This document shows positions 54,881 to 64,000 of a stretch of DNA of 64,000 nucleotides, one piece after another. A program made the position numbers and the translations under genes. Under the pieces are notes generated by a model, which ran no database searches, was not told the DNA's origin, and was given only the letters and a program-made list of their open reading frames with translations. Source of the stretch: Cavia porcellus (lineage: Eukaryota > Chordata > Mammalia > Rodentia > Caviidae); contig NW_026947484.1 of NCBI RefSeq assembly GCF_034190915.1, positions 75,285,482-75,349,481 of the forward strand. Direction: 5' to 3'. The first letter of the stretch is position 1; the number at the start of each line of letters is the position of its first letter.

Positions 54881-55444
54881 GACATTCTCTTCGAACCAAT
54901 TATTTCTACTCTTTGCCTTGGAGTACAAGAGTGAGTGGACATCCTTCATCCAGTGTTTAGGCTGTTCCTGGACTTCAGAAGTATAAATATTGGAAATGAG
55001 ATAATGACCAAAATAGTCTGCTCCACAGGGTGTGGTCTGCTCTCAGGAAGCTGGAAAAAGCCTCAACTCAAACTACAGGAGCCAAGGAAACACCTACTTT
55101 TCATTTTTCAGCTGTACTAAAAACATACCATTTGATTGTATGCAAGTAGTTCATTTCTCCTCTCCATATACAGCATCTATTAACATATTTGCCATGCAGA
55201 TGAACTGCTATAAGAGACACCATAAGAAAACTATACAATATGAAAGAATTATTGAAGAGTTAAAAGATTAGTATTGGCTCTTCTTCCAAATTCATCCTGT
55301 TCAGCCCAAATTAGCCAGTGCACTTCAGAATCATCATCATCATTACTGGGTTTAAATTAAACTCTTCCCTTGGGATGGGGTACAGCTCAGTGGTTTAAAA
55401 AAAATGCTTTAAATCCTTTCCTCCCATCCAACCCAATGTGCATG

Positions 55445-55857
55445 TGTCTTAGTCACTTTCCTCATTACTGAGACAAAATACCCTACATCCAAAGGTAAAA
55501 GAAGGAAAGGTTTGCTTTGGCTCAATTTGTACAGGTTTCAGTTCCGAGTTGATTGGCTCCAAGGTAAGGAGGCATGGCAGAGGGGCACACAGAAGAGAGA
55601 GAGTTCACGGAGAATCCGGGCAGGCAGAAGGCAGCCAGCAGCGAAGTAGCGAGTGGCAAGTGACGACCTTCTTTCTGTTCCTTAAATCTTATCTAGGGAT
55701 ATCCATTCACACCCTTAACCCTAGCACTGCACCGTTAATCAATCCCAGCCTTACATCCTTGATTCCAGTATCATACACCCTAGATCCAGCCACATCCAAA
55801 AAGCACCTCCTGTGACCACACGAGGCTTTGGGGGACATCTGGATCCAAGCTATAACA
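55445..55857 (-). mobile_element. Complete solo LTR, MaLR type
   Basis: On the minus strand it begins TGTTATAGCTTGGATCCAGA and ends GGAAAGTGACTAAGACA, the TG…CA layout of MaLR (THE1/MST/MLT-like) LTRs, with GTCCCCCAAAGCC and TTGGCTCCAAGG-like landmarks. Flanks GCATG (55,440-55,444) and GTATG (55,858-55,862) look like a 5-bp duplication with one change. Confidence 0.8.
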
Positions 55858-56228
55858 GTATGGGAATAGTCCATCTGCTCAGCACATACCTCTTACCTTT
55901 TCCTGCTTCCATGCATCTGCCCCCTGGTTTGCCATGAATATCTTCATCCACTCCTGGGGGTCCTTGATCACATCAACCCCATGACACTAGAGAAAGACTC
56001 TGTTTTGCAAACTTCTGTCATCCTCTATAAAACTGATCAAGACCTCAACACGGGGCTGCTTTACATCATGTGAAATTTTGTATTTGCACTCAGTGGGTGT
56101 TATCTCCTTGCCTCTCTCTTTCCTTTCCTTCCTTCTTCTCTCCTTCTTTATGCCCATCCCAGCTGTCCTTTTTCCATTCCTAACACCTCTTTAAGAAACC
56201 TTCTTTGTATTCCAACTTCTCCCTATAA

Positions 56229-56330
56229 TAGTCCCAGCTATTCAAGAGGCTAAGGCAGGTGGATTTTTGGAGCTCAGGAGTTCAAGAACAGCTCAGAGAA
56301 CATGATGAGCCCGTCTCAAAAAACAAACTG
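56229..56330 (+). mobile_element. B1 SINE, 5' truncated
   Basis: AGTCCCAGCTATTCAAGAGG, TAAGGCAGGTGG, CCCGTCTCAAAAAAC. Confidence 0.75.
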
Positions 56331-56989
56331 AAAATGTTTCCTCAACCTTTGTTTTTCAGCAGGCAAGACTAAAATGACTTTAAAAATGTTGACTCTCTTG
56401 CAACGTCCTCCAACCCATAGCCCTCTGCTGTTAGTGTTCCCAGATTTTTAAGCTCTGCAGTTAATCAGATAAAATGAAAAGTCAAAGTCATTTAATTGTC
56501 TGCCTCTCCCAAATAACTTACAATAAATACATAATAATTCATGGGTTCTTAGGAAATAAAACAACTTGCAACTCTCTACATGAAGGAGACAGCTCTCTAG
56601 GGTTGTTAATCAAAGTTGTGCTTATCCTGTCTGCAATTGTAGGAAAAGAAGTCTTCCCCATGTCAGCACTGAGAACTAGGGGGGAACATATTGGTGAGAA
56701 GCACTGAGAGACAGCCCTGTCTGCTGCCAGTGGCTGAGACTGCTAGGCTGTTAGGCTGTCTCAAGTACCTTCTGGTTAATATTTCAAAACTTGAAGCTAC
56801 TGACAGATCAGGGATGGGACTGAAAATGATCAAGCTACATTATATGCACGTAACAGTTCCCCAAATGAACATCACTATGCTATATGACAAACGTGCACTA
56901 ATAAAAACTTGCAAGCATTGTTAAAATGTTGAATTAAAAGCATGTGCACAGAAGAGCGGTTTCTCTGGGGCCACGGGAAAAAGGTTAGT

Positions 56990-57122
56990 TAGGCTGAGCA
57001 CAGTGGTGATGCCTGTAATCCAAGCTGTTCAGGAGGCTGAGGCAGGAAGAGGGCTAGTTTAAATCCCAAGAAAGGAGGGTGAGGAAGAAAGGAAGGGAGG
57101 GAGGGAGGGAGGCAGGCAGGCA
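56990..57122 (+). mobile_element. B1 SINE with GGGA/GGCA tail
   Basis: TGAGCACAGTGGTGATGCC, TTCAGGAGGCTGAGGCAGG, then GGAAGGGAGGGAGGG and GGCAGGCAGGC repeats at 57,091-57,122. Confidence 0.75.
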
Positions 57123-57472
57123 AACCAGTTAGGTCCGAGTTCCACACTGAGGCTGGCTTGTCCACAGCCCTCTCTACAGCGTGTGCCTACTTGCTAAGTG
57201 CAGGTTGGCCCTGGGAAGAACCCAGCTCAGTGGCCCCAGCTGGTCCTCCAGGTGCATAGTAGGGCCCCAGGAAGTGGCCACTTCCTGCCATGAAGGTGTA
57301 TTCTTAGTGAATCCAGAAGGCCCTACAGAGTACAAGGAAAAATAACCTGATGATGTGTAACTTGTTCTCACCACCCCTGGAAATCAGCTGGAGATAGGAT
57401 GTGTGCCATGGTAGCTGTCTTATTAATATTTCTTAGTTCTAGGCAATCAACCAATCTCTCTCTCTCTCTCTC

Positions 57473-57562
57473 ATTTATTTATTTATTGATACCAGGGATT
57501 GAACTTCACGACTGCGTGCTTGCAAGACAGGCGCTTATGCCGCTGAGCTAAATCCCCCGCCC
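57473..57562 (-). mobile_element. ID SINE of the young subfamily, minus
   Basis: ATTGATACCAGGGATTGAAC, GCTTGCAAGACAGGCGC and GCTAAATCCCCCGCCCC are seen. The tail merges with ATTTATTTATTT, and a TTATTTATTATTTA flank on the other side may be the target duplication. Confidence 0.85.
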
Positions 57563-57850
57563 CTTATTTATTATTTATTTAATTTTTTGAGACAGGGGGT
57601 GGTTTACACTGGCCTTGAACTCACTATGTAGCCCTGGCTAACCTCAAACTCCCGACACTCCTCCTGCCTCAGCCTCCCAAGTGCTGGAAGGTGCGTTCCA
57701 CCATGCCTGGTCTTTCTTTTACCTGGCCTTCCTTTCTTCTTTCCTTCTCCTTTCTTTTCTTTTTTTCTGATAATGCTGGCGGTTGAACCCAGGGCCGCAC
57801 ATATGCTAGGTAAAGTACTGTACCACTAGTCATATACCAGCCCCAGAATT
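57563..57850 (-). mobile_element. Minus B1 and minus ID
   Basis: B1 at 57,580-57,710 (GAGACAGGGGGTGGTTTAC, GCCTCAGCCTCCCAAGTGC); ID at 57,765-57,846 (GCGGTTGAACCCAGGGCC, ACCACTAGTCATATACCAGCC). Confidence 0.8.
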
Positions 57851-57954
57851 TCTTATTCTGTCTGTATTAGTTTGCTAAGAATGCCATAATAAAGTACCAA
57901 CGATTGGATAGCTTAACAGAAATTTACTTACTTATTTAGATAGATAGATGATAG

Positions 57955-58175
57955 GTAAGATTTTGCTAAATTGCCCTGCCCGGATTGGGCTTGAATTCAC
58001 AATTTTCCTGCCTCAATCTGCCAAGTAGCCAGGATTACAAGTGAGCACCTCTATATCTAGGAGTTGGGCACAGAGGCACACAGCTATAATCCCACCTACT
58101 TGGGAGGCTGAGACAAGAGGACTGAGCTCAAACATAGTCCAAGCAACATCCCGAGACTTTGTCTTAAAAGGAAAA
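57955..58175. mobile_element. Inverted pair of B1 pieces in the 57.9-kb LTR
   Basis: Minus B1 57,955-58,060 (AGATTTTGCTAAATTGCCC, CCTGCCTCAATCTGCC) meets plus B1 58,062-58,170 (GGGCACAGAGGCACACAGC, TACTTGGGAGGCTGAGAC). Confidence 0.8.
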
Positions 58176-58445
58176 TGAAGAAATGTATTATCTCCCACCT
58201 ACAAGTCCAAGACCAAGGTGCCAGCAAGGCTGGGCCTTCAGAGGCCATGTGGGACCCACTCTGACCTCAACTGGGTGTGCGCAGCCATCTTCTCCCTGCA
58301 TCTTCACATGACGTTTTCTCTCTCTCTGTGTCTGTCCACGTTTCCTTTTCTCGTAAGAACACCCATCATGTTGGACCAGGGCCCACTCTGATGGCCTCAC
58401 TTGTTGTTCCCCCTGTAAAGACTGTCTCCAGGTAATGTCACGTGG

Positions 58446-58530
58446 GGCTAGGAGCGAGGCTGAATGGTAGTATGTACCTAGCATGTGTAAGGTCCTGAGT
58501 TTCATCCCCAGAACCAAAACGCAAAATAAA
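58446..58530 (+). mobile_element. ID SINE in the 57.9-kb LTR
   Basis: GGGGCTAGGAGCGAGGCTG, ATGTACCTAGCATGTGTAAGG, GAGTTTCATCCCCAGAACC. Confidence 0.75.
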
Positions 58531-58590
58531 ACATCAGGTCACACTGGCGATACTGGGGGTTAGGACTGCAGTAAATGAACTGGGAATGAG

Positions 58591-59924
58591 AGTATTGTAT
58601 CAAGTGGGAATATGGAAGACAAGGAGACCCTAGTCTTGTCCTTTTTTACCCCAGCAAGAATACAGGGCTTACAAGAGCATAAGTGTACCTAAAACACTGC
58701 CAAAAGTTGAATCAAGTAAGAGTGGAGGGAAGGGAAGAGGAGAAGGAGGAGATTCTACCATAAGTTTTGCAATGAGACAAAAACAAGAAATGCCCGAAGT
58801 AGCTGAAGGCCTGAGCATCTCTAGCCCCATGATTTGGTCCAGCACATACTTCATGGTATCTGAGATGCTTCACATTTAAGACAAGGCAGTGTCTGATACT
58901 GTGAAAAAGATCTCGTGTCTGGAAGCAGAAGCCAAATCTATCCAAACTCAAGAGGAAGAAGCTAAACCCACCATGGTGGGTTCACTAATGTTTGACTTGC
59001 GTGGGAAGGCACAGCTGAGCCGAGTCAGTGTGGTTCTGAGCGTGCAAGACCCATCTGCAGATTGTTGCAAATGACATAAAAGAAGAATAGGAAGGGAAGA
59101 TTGTATGCTGCTGATTTCCCAGGAGGAGCCTTCTTGGAGCTGGCTTTGCTGATACAACTTGGCTGTTGTCTTTGGAAGAGGGGCTGAGGTCCTCAATGTT
59201 GCTAAGGAGGCTGTGGTTCACTTTGGGGGAGCTCTGGTCCTTACCTTGAGAGTCGCTCCTGGCTTGAGGGCAGATCCCTCAGCCTGCTGGCACAAACCCT
59301 TCATCCCTCTGGCATAGGCTTTCTAGCTACCACCACTGGCCTTTGGACCTTCCTGGTGCCAATCCTCCATACGGACTTGCGTGAGACATTGCCATGGGCT
59401 TTGGCCTTCTGGCTGGACTTGGGCAGGACACTGCCATGGGATCCAGGCCCTCAGCAGGATCCTTCAGGTCTACAGTATGCAGACCAAACTCTTACATTCT
59501 TCTGCATTTGACTTTTCGGATAAATATTATCAGATACACCTTTAAATTTATGTGTCCTGTATCAAATCTAGTCCCTTGCAAGCCACTGACTATAACACCG
59601 ACTATTAGGAGGCCCTGACAGAGGCTTCTGACCTCTGCACAGGGCTGCAGGGCTGTGCAAGGAGTCTGCTCTGGTGTCTGTGGAACACTGGCTTCACATC
59701 CCAGAGCAAGCAACTTCTCAAGGAGAAGAGAACAGAGATGACAATAAGGGACCAGGGGATGGAGACCAAGTTCCCAACCAGGCAGGAAGACACAGGAGAA
59801 AATTAATGTTCCGAAGTCAAGCATGCATCTCTGTGCAAGATGGAGAGAGAAATCAATTCTACCCCAACACTGGGGGAGAGAACAGAAAAGCAGACCCAAC
59901 GGGCCACCTGAAAGTACCAGGGTT
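58591..59924. other. Intergenic, unidentified moderately GC-rich DNA
   Basis: Contains AGACATTGCCATGGGCTTTGG and GGACACTGCCATGGGATCC, a short degenerate internal repeat near 59,380 and 59,429, as in some LTRs. Frames of up to 135 codons overlap on both strands and show no domain. Confidence 0.3.
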
Positions 59925-60000
59925 GGCTGGCAATGTAGCTCAGTGCTTGCCTCGCATGCATAAGGCCCTGAGTTCCAGTCTTAGTACTGAAAAACAAAAT
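59925..60000 (+). mobile_element. ID SINE, older
   Basis: GGCTGGCAATGTAGCTCAGTG, CTCGCATGCATAAGGCCC, GAGTTCCAGTCTTAGTACTG. Confidence 0.75.
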
Positions 60001-60151
60001 GCTCTTTTATACACAGGTGGTTCTACAGTTTTGCAAACTGCATCATGATAGTACTATGAATTTTAGTGTCCCTGTTCCGGAAACAGGCTAAGCCGTAGGT
60101 CATATCGGGTTGATAGTCATACTAGAAAATCGAGAGACAAAAAGTGAACCA

Positions 60152-60280
60152 GTTCTCTGTAATCCCTGCATTCAAGAGGTTAAGGCAGGAGGATCAAATG
60201 TTTGAGGCCAGTCTGGGCTATAAAGCTACTTCAAGGCCAGCCTTGTCTGCATAGCAAGAACCCATTACAAAACAACAAAA
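60152..60280 (+). mobile_element. B1 SINE with internal duplication
   Basis: TCTCTGTAATCCCTGCATTC, AAGAGGTTAAGGCAGGAGG, two GGCCAG blocks (GAGGCCAGTCTGGGC, CAAGGCCAGCCTTGTC). Confidence 0.8.
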
Positions 60281-60607
60281 GTGGACCAGTCCTTAAGTCT
60301 ATAAAATTAAGCGAACACATCTGGAGACAGGAGCTGGGAAGTCAGCCCAGCCAGCCTTCAAAGACAGTGGTCAGCAGAGATGCCAAGAGGCCAGAGCCAA
60401 GAAAAACAAGATCACTAACTGGTGTCAAACCCACTGAGGCAGGGGAGGAATCTGTCCTGCTCCAATACCCAGTTAGGAAATGCCCAGATGATAAGGGGCA
60501 AATTCTAGGAGGCAGGTAACAAGTATACAGAGAGAACAATCACTAAAGTAATGCACAATTACCTTGGCTTCATTGCTACAGAAAAATCACACTGATTTTA
60601 GAGACCT

Positions 60608-60810
60608 AAGCTGGGCATGAGAGCACATGCAGTGAGGAAGGCCGGCAGTCTCTGTGCTCTCTAGGAGGCTGGACAGGAGCCCTGCCCAGGACACTGAGTG
60701 ATTTCATAAGACCTTGTCTCAAAATTAAAAATAAAAAGGGGTTAAAGATGTAGCCCAGTACATAGGCCCTGGGTTCAACCCTCAGTACCACAAGCAATAA
60801 ATAAATATAT
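60608..60810 (+). mobile_element. B1-dID dimer
   Basis: AAGCTGGGCATGAGAGCACA, TCTAGGAGGCTGGACAGGAG, AAAAATAAAAAGGGG linker, AAAGATGTAGCCCAGTAC, GGGTTCAACCCTCAGTACC. Confidence 0.85.
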
Positions 60811-61019
60811 ACCTACATACATTTCTTTTAATTGACATTAAGAAATTATATTTTTACAAATCCATCGCCCTAAGCATCTAGCCAGCCTAAGAAGTAGGTA
60901 TAATGTCGTATTTATTCTTATAGCTATAGTATCCTTCCTCGCTCAGGAATTGCTAAAGGATAGATGCCCAATAATTTAGTGTTCTCTTCCTCATTAAAAG
61001 GCAGATGTATGTAACAGTT

Positions 61020-61290
61020 AAAACTCTAGAGTCTAAAACCAGACTGGATGGATAAGAATCCACCTTTACACATAACCTGCTGTGTGCATGTAAGGTGCCC
61101 AGCAGTGTATGAACTTCTCTAGAGCCTGAGTTTCCTCATCTGTAAAATGGGGCTAACAGGAGCACCCATGTGGTAAGGCTGTGTGAAGATTAAATTTAGT
61201 GTTTATATGCAAAACGTTTAGGTGTAGCTCATCCAAAAACTATATTTAAATACTACTTGTGGTTACTGTACACTCAGCAAATCATTTCTG
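61020..61290 (-). mobile_element. MIR SINE
   Basis: GAGTCTAAAACCAGACTGG, AGCCTGAGTTTCCTCATCTG, TAAAATGGGGCTAACAGGAG and GTGTGAAGATTAAATTTAG are MIR landmarks. Moderately diverged. Confidence 0.8.
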
Positions 61291-61304
61291 GCCTGGGTTG
61301 TTAA

Positions 61305-61600
61305 GGACTGAATGTTAAGGACTAACTGAAGGTCTAACTCCAAACGTGTGATGGTATTTAAAGATGAGACTTTTTTGCAAGCCGATTAGGTTTTGCTGAG
61401 TCCTCTGGGGGGTCAGTGTTTTTTATAAAGGAGTGGCTGTCTCTCCACTCTCAGGCACCCAGGGAAGGCCATGTGTGGATCAGAACAGGAGGGCAGCTGT
61501 CCAGAAGCCAGTAAGCCAGCCCTCCCCAGAACCCAACCATGTTTGGAACCTGATAGTGGACTTCTGCCTGCAGAATTCCGAAATATAGATGTTAATGTTT
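61305..61600 (+). mobile_element. Possible MaLR-type LTR remnant
   Basis: GTGATGGTATTTAAAGATGAG, CGATTAGGTTTTGCTGAG, AAGGCCATGTGTGGATCAGA and AGAAGCCAGTAAGCCAGCCC resemble MaLR blocks but are divergent. Confidence 0.4.
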
Positions 61601-62412
61601 AACCCCTCCTGTCATAGTCCTGGATCCAGCTCAGACAGGTCTTTCTGCTCACTAGGTACTGCTCCTTTAGGTGGTCCTTGGTTACTTGACACCAGTCTGT
61701 CATGAATGGGCCACACAACCTTCCAAGTGTCCACCGAGTGTCTGAACATTCCTGCCCTTTGGAGGTTGGCATCCTTCTCCCACCTATCCATCCCATCTGG
61801 GGCCACAGCTTCCTGCCTGACCAGGCCTTCAGGCCTCTCTGCCTCCCACCGCACCCTCCCACCCATGCTGCCCCCAGGGCCCCATTTGGGCATCCTCCTT
61901 GAGATGCCCTCACACCTCCTACTGGACTGCACTGTTTTCCTCTTTGCACTTCTCAGTCCCTAGTCACACTATATGCATTTACCTATTTATTGCCTGCCTC
62001 TTTCTCTAGACCGCAAGATCTGCTGCAAGGGCAGAGACCTATCTTGCTGACCCTGTACCCGTTTTGTGTTGGGTTTCCTAAGCCAATCGCATGTTCAGCC
62101 ATTCATTTACTCTTTCAACAACCACCGGGCATCTATGAGATTGACATCGGGCATTTAAGTAAGACCAAGCCACCCCTGCCCTGAAGAATCATTCTGTGTA
62201 ATACCAAGAGACTGCACCCTGCATGCTGTGTAAGGCACCTGGGAAAGGGATAGGGACAGAGGAGAGAGTCAACAACCCTGTCTAAGGGCTGAGCTTAGCA
62301 AAGGATTCAGAGAGGGCACATGAGAAGGGTCTTAAAGTGTGAGTAGCAAAACAAAAGAAAAACTGGGGTGGGGAAAGGAGAAAAGACAGAAGGAAAAATA
62401 TTGTATGTATAT

Positions 62413-62448
<36 letters not shown>

Positions 62449-62875
62449 GTGTGTATGTATCTATATACAAGACAGATAACAATATGCAATATATTAACTA
62501 GTATTGATTTCCTACTTTTTTGAAATTCTGCATTGTTTTCATCCTTTTTGTTTAGCCTTTAAGGTAAAAAAATAAATATATATGAGTAGATATTCCTTAT
62601 GTTGACTAAAAAAATCTGGGGCTTCCCAGGCAGAGAGCAAAGTACCCGGAAGAAGGAGAGAAATAAGGCAGCAAAGCAGGTTCTAGGAGCAGGAAGTTGA
62701 GCGCCACAGCTTGCAGTGCACCTGGGAGCCCAGGGCCTGGGGTAAGCAGGGCACCTTTAGGTCTATCTGGGCAGCAAGAGAGCCAGGCCCTCGGACACCA
62801 CCACCCCTGCCAGAAGTCAGCAAACCACAAATTCATGACCATTTCCACTTTCCAGTCACTGAAATATGTACTTTC
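61601..62875. other. Intergenic unique DNA
   Basis: A pyrimidine- and C-rich plus-strand patch at 61,740-61,960 gives Pro/His-rich chance frames on both strands. No gene recognised. Confidence 0.35.
62404..62470. repeat. (TA)n microsatellite with TGTA edges
   Basis: GTATATAGG then an uninterrupted TA run at about 62,414-62,442 and ACACATGTGTGTATG. Confidence 0.95.
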
Positions 62876-62980
62876 TTTCTTTCTTTTTTTTTTTTTTTTA
62901 ATCGGTACCGGGGATCAAACTCATGACCACCTGCTTGCAAGGCAGGTGCTTATGCCTCTGAGCTAAATCCCCGGCCCCAA
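62876..62980 (-). mobile_element. Young ID SINE, inverted to its neighbour
   Basis: On the plus strand, poly-T then AATCGGTACCGGGGATCAAA and GCTAAATCCCCGGCCCC, the reverse of the consensus body. The flanks AATATGTACTTTCT and AATGTGTACTTTCT form a 14-bp duplication with one mismatch. Confidence 0.9.
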
Positions 62981-63040
62981 TGTGTACTTTCTATATTAGG
63001 TCTTGTTACTTCCCTCAACGGATTTAAGAAGTGGCAATGA

Positions 63041-63153
63041 GGGGCTGGGGATTTAGCTCAGCGGCATAAGCGCCTGCCTTGCAAGCAGGCAGTCGTGAGT
63101 TCGATCCCTGGTACCGATAAAAACGAAAAAGGCAAAAAAAAAAAAAAAAAAAA
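63041..63153 (+). mobile_element. Young ID SINE, near-consensus copy
   Basis: The body and tail (TACCGATAAAAACGAAAAAGG) look the least mutated in the window, with CpGs preserved in the B-box (GTCGTGAGTTCGATCC). Flanked by AAGAAGTGGCAATGA at 63,026-63,040 and 63,154-63,168. Confidence 0.92.
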
Positions 63154-63168
63154 AAGAAGTGGCAATGA

Positions 63169-64000
63169 ATTCTTGGTTGTGAGATGAAGACTCCTACATA
63201 TCATGTGACTAACTTGACTGAGGCTGCACAGGGAATAAGCAATAGAAGTATTGGTCTGATTACAAAGTCCCTACCTTACCCACCAGGCTCAGGAGCAGCC
63301 CCATGGCCTTGGTATATGCCTACCACAATAACTGAATCACTTGTGTACCTGTCCATCTCCCTATAGAACCCGGGTCTCCTGAGTCAGACACTGTCCTGCC
63401 CACCACTGTATCACAAGTACTGGCACAGTTCCTGCCAGTGTAAGGGCACCAATAAGTACATGTTAGGAATGAACAATGGATGAATGAACAGGGCTCTGAA
63501 CTCCTTCCCACGTGTACCACCACCCTCTTCTACCCTATGATGACAGAAAAGGAGCTCACCATCCTCACAATGAGACTGAGGTCCAAAACCCCAGCCCATT
63601 CCTGCCCTCTGCAGTGGCACTGTGCCCTGCGATGCATGGACAGACTCATCGCCAGTCTCACCTTCCATTCCCATCCACATCTCCACGAAGGACACAGGCC
63701 TGACTGCTGTCCTTTGAAAGGCCTGCCTAGAGGGGACAGCTCTCAGCTAATACCAGGATGCTTGGGGCTTGGGGAGCATTCCCTATTCCCAAAAGAGGTA
63801 AGAGAGGTTCAGTGTGCAACCCTAAACTGCTACAGCAAAAAATGTGCTTCACGCTGGAGTCTAACACATGATAGGGAGAAGATGTCAACATAACAACCCT
63901 CCCGACAGAAACCCTGGGCACTGAGTGTCCTGTGAGCGTCCCTGGCCAGTAACACGTCACATGCGCAGTCACCACTGTCGCAGGGAGCATTAAGACTGTC
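63169..64000. other. Intergenic unique DNA at the window end
   Basis: A weak MIR-like stretch near 63,415-63,485 (AGTACTGGCACAGTTCC, AATGAACAATGGATGAATG). A 137-codon plus-strand frame from 63,480 has no recognised domain or splice support. Confidence 0.35.

Larger units (their letters stand above)
55863..57450. other. Intergenic unique DNA
   Basis: Besides two B1 elements, only short frames and a pyrimidine-rich patch at 56,110-56,170. No exon recognised. Confidence 0.35.
57862..58590 (-). mobile_element. MLT1-like LTR split by SINEs
   Basis: TCTGTATTAGTTTGCTAAGAAT at the left, then after two B1 pieces AAGTCCAAGACCAAGGTGCCA, TCTTCTCCCTGCATCTTCAC and GGGCCCACTCTGATGGCC, and after an ID, TACTGGGGGTTAGGACTGCA. 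This order is the reverse complement of MLT1 LTRs. Confidence 0.75.

Noticed and set aside
58889..59074. Possible processed pseudogene (frame beginning MSDTVKKISCLEAEAKS)
   Set aside because: Only 61 codons, no recognised parent protein, no poly-A tail or target duplication.
5058..63153. Microsatellites and spaced SINEs as a CRISPR-like or regulatory array
   Set aside because: Units are dispersed retroposons and simple repeats with irregular spacing in vertebrate DNA.

Overview
The window is nuclear DNA from a placental mammal, almost certainly a non-murid rodent. It is crowded with SINEs of three kinds: tRNA-Ala-like ID elements, B1 (7SL-derived) elements, and B1-dID dimers (a B1 left arm, an A-rich linker and an ID-like right arm). 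B1-dID is known from dormice, squirrels, beavers and relatives, so a castorid, glirid or sciurid source is plausible, but I cannot fix the species. Old MIR, L1M, MaLR and hAT-type repeats of general mammalian age are also present.

The locus can be named. A CpG island at about 13.8-14.5 kb contains, on the minus strand, a first coding exon (13,914-13,855) reading MPVRGERGFPPRRELSAWYR and ending in a GTAAGT donor. This matches the N-terminus of tight junction protein 2 (ZO-2, gene TJP2) at 17 of 20 positions against the human sequence as I remember it. The gene runs toward coordinate 1. Positions 1-13,850 are therefore TJP2 intron 1, and I do not find the next shared coding exon in it. Positions above 14.5 kb lie upstream of this promoter, toward FXN if human gene order holds.

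The most interesting single-copy signal is a pair of minus-strand exons 30-37 kb upstream of the CpG island. Exon A (coding 50,879-50,764) has an ATG in fair Kozak context with an in-frame stop upstream, and ends at a GTAAGC donor in phase 2. Exon B (44,621-44,495) has a TTCTAAC branch site, a pyrimidine tract, an AG acceptor that needs exactly phase 2, 42 open codons, and a GT donor in phase 0. Phase 0 is also the phase of the canonical TJP2 exon 1. Together they could give TJP2 an 81-residue alternative N-terminus from a distal promoter.

The most interesting mobile element is a broken piggyBac-family transposon on the minus strand, about 17.1-20.4 kb. It keeps an acidic N-terminus, an EIxxFIG segment, a HNWFTD core in which the usual catalytic Asp is His, and a C-terminal cysteine-rich domain. 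The cysteine-rich-domain and 3' end are present in three tandem copies spaced about 340-370 bp.

A nearly full-length but dead L1 occupies about 35.1-41.96 kb on the plus strand. It has a 5' UTR with a 143-bp tandem unit, a broken ORF1 and a multiply broken ORF2. An ID element with a perfect 17-bp target duplication sits near the start of its ORF1. Seven MaLR-type LTR remnants are seen, several split by later SINEs. The rest is SINEs, microsatellites and repeat-poor intergenic or intronic DNA without recognisable genes. No functional tRNA, rRNA, snRNA, CRISPR or prokaryotic feature was found.
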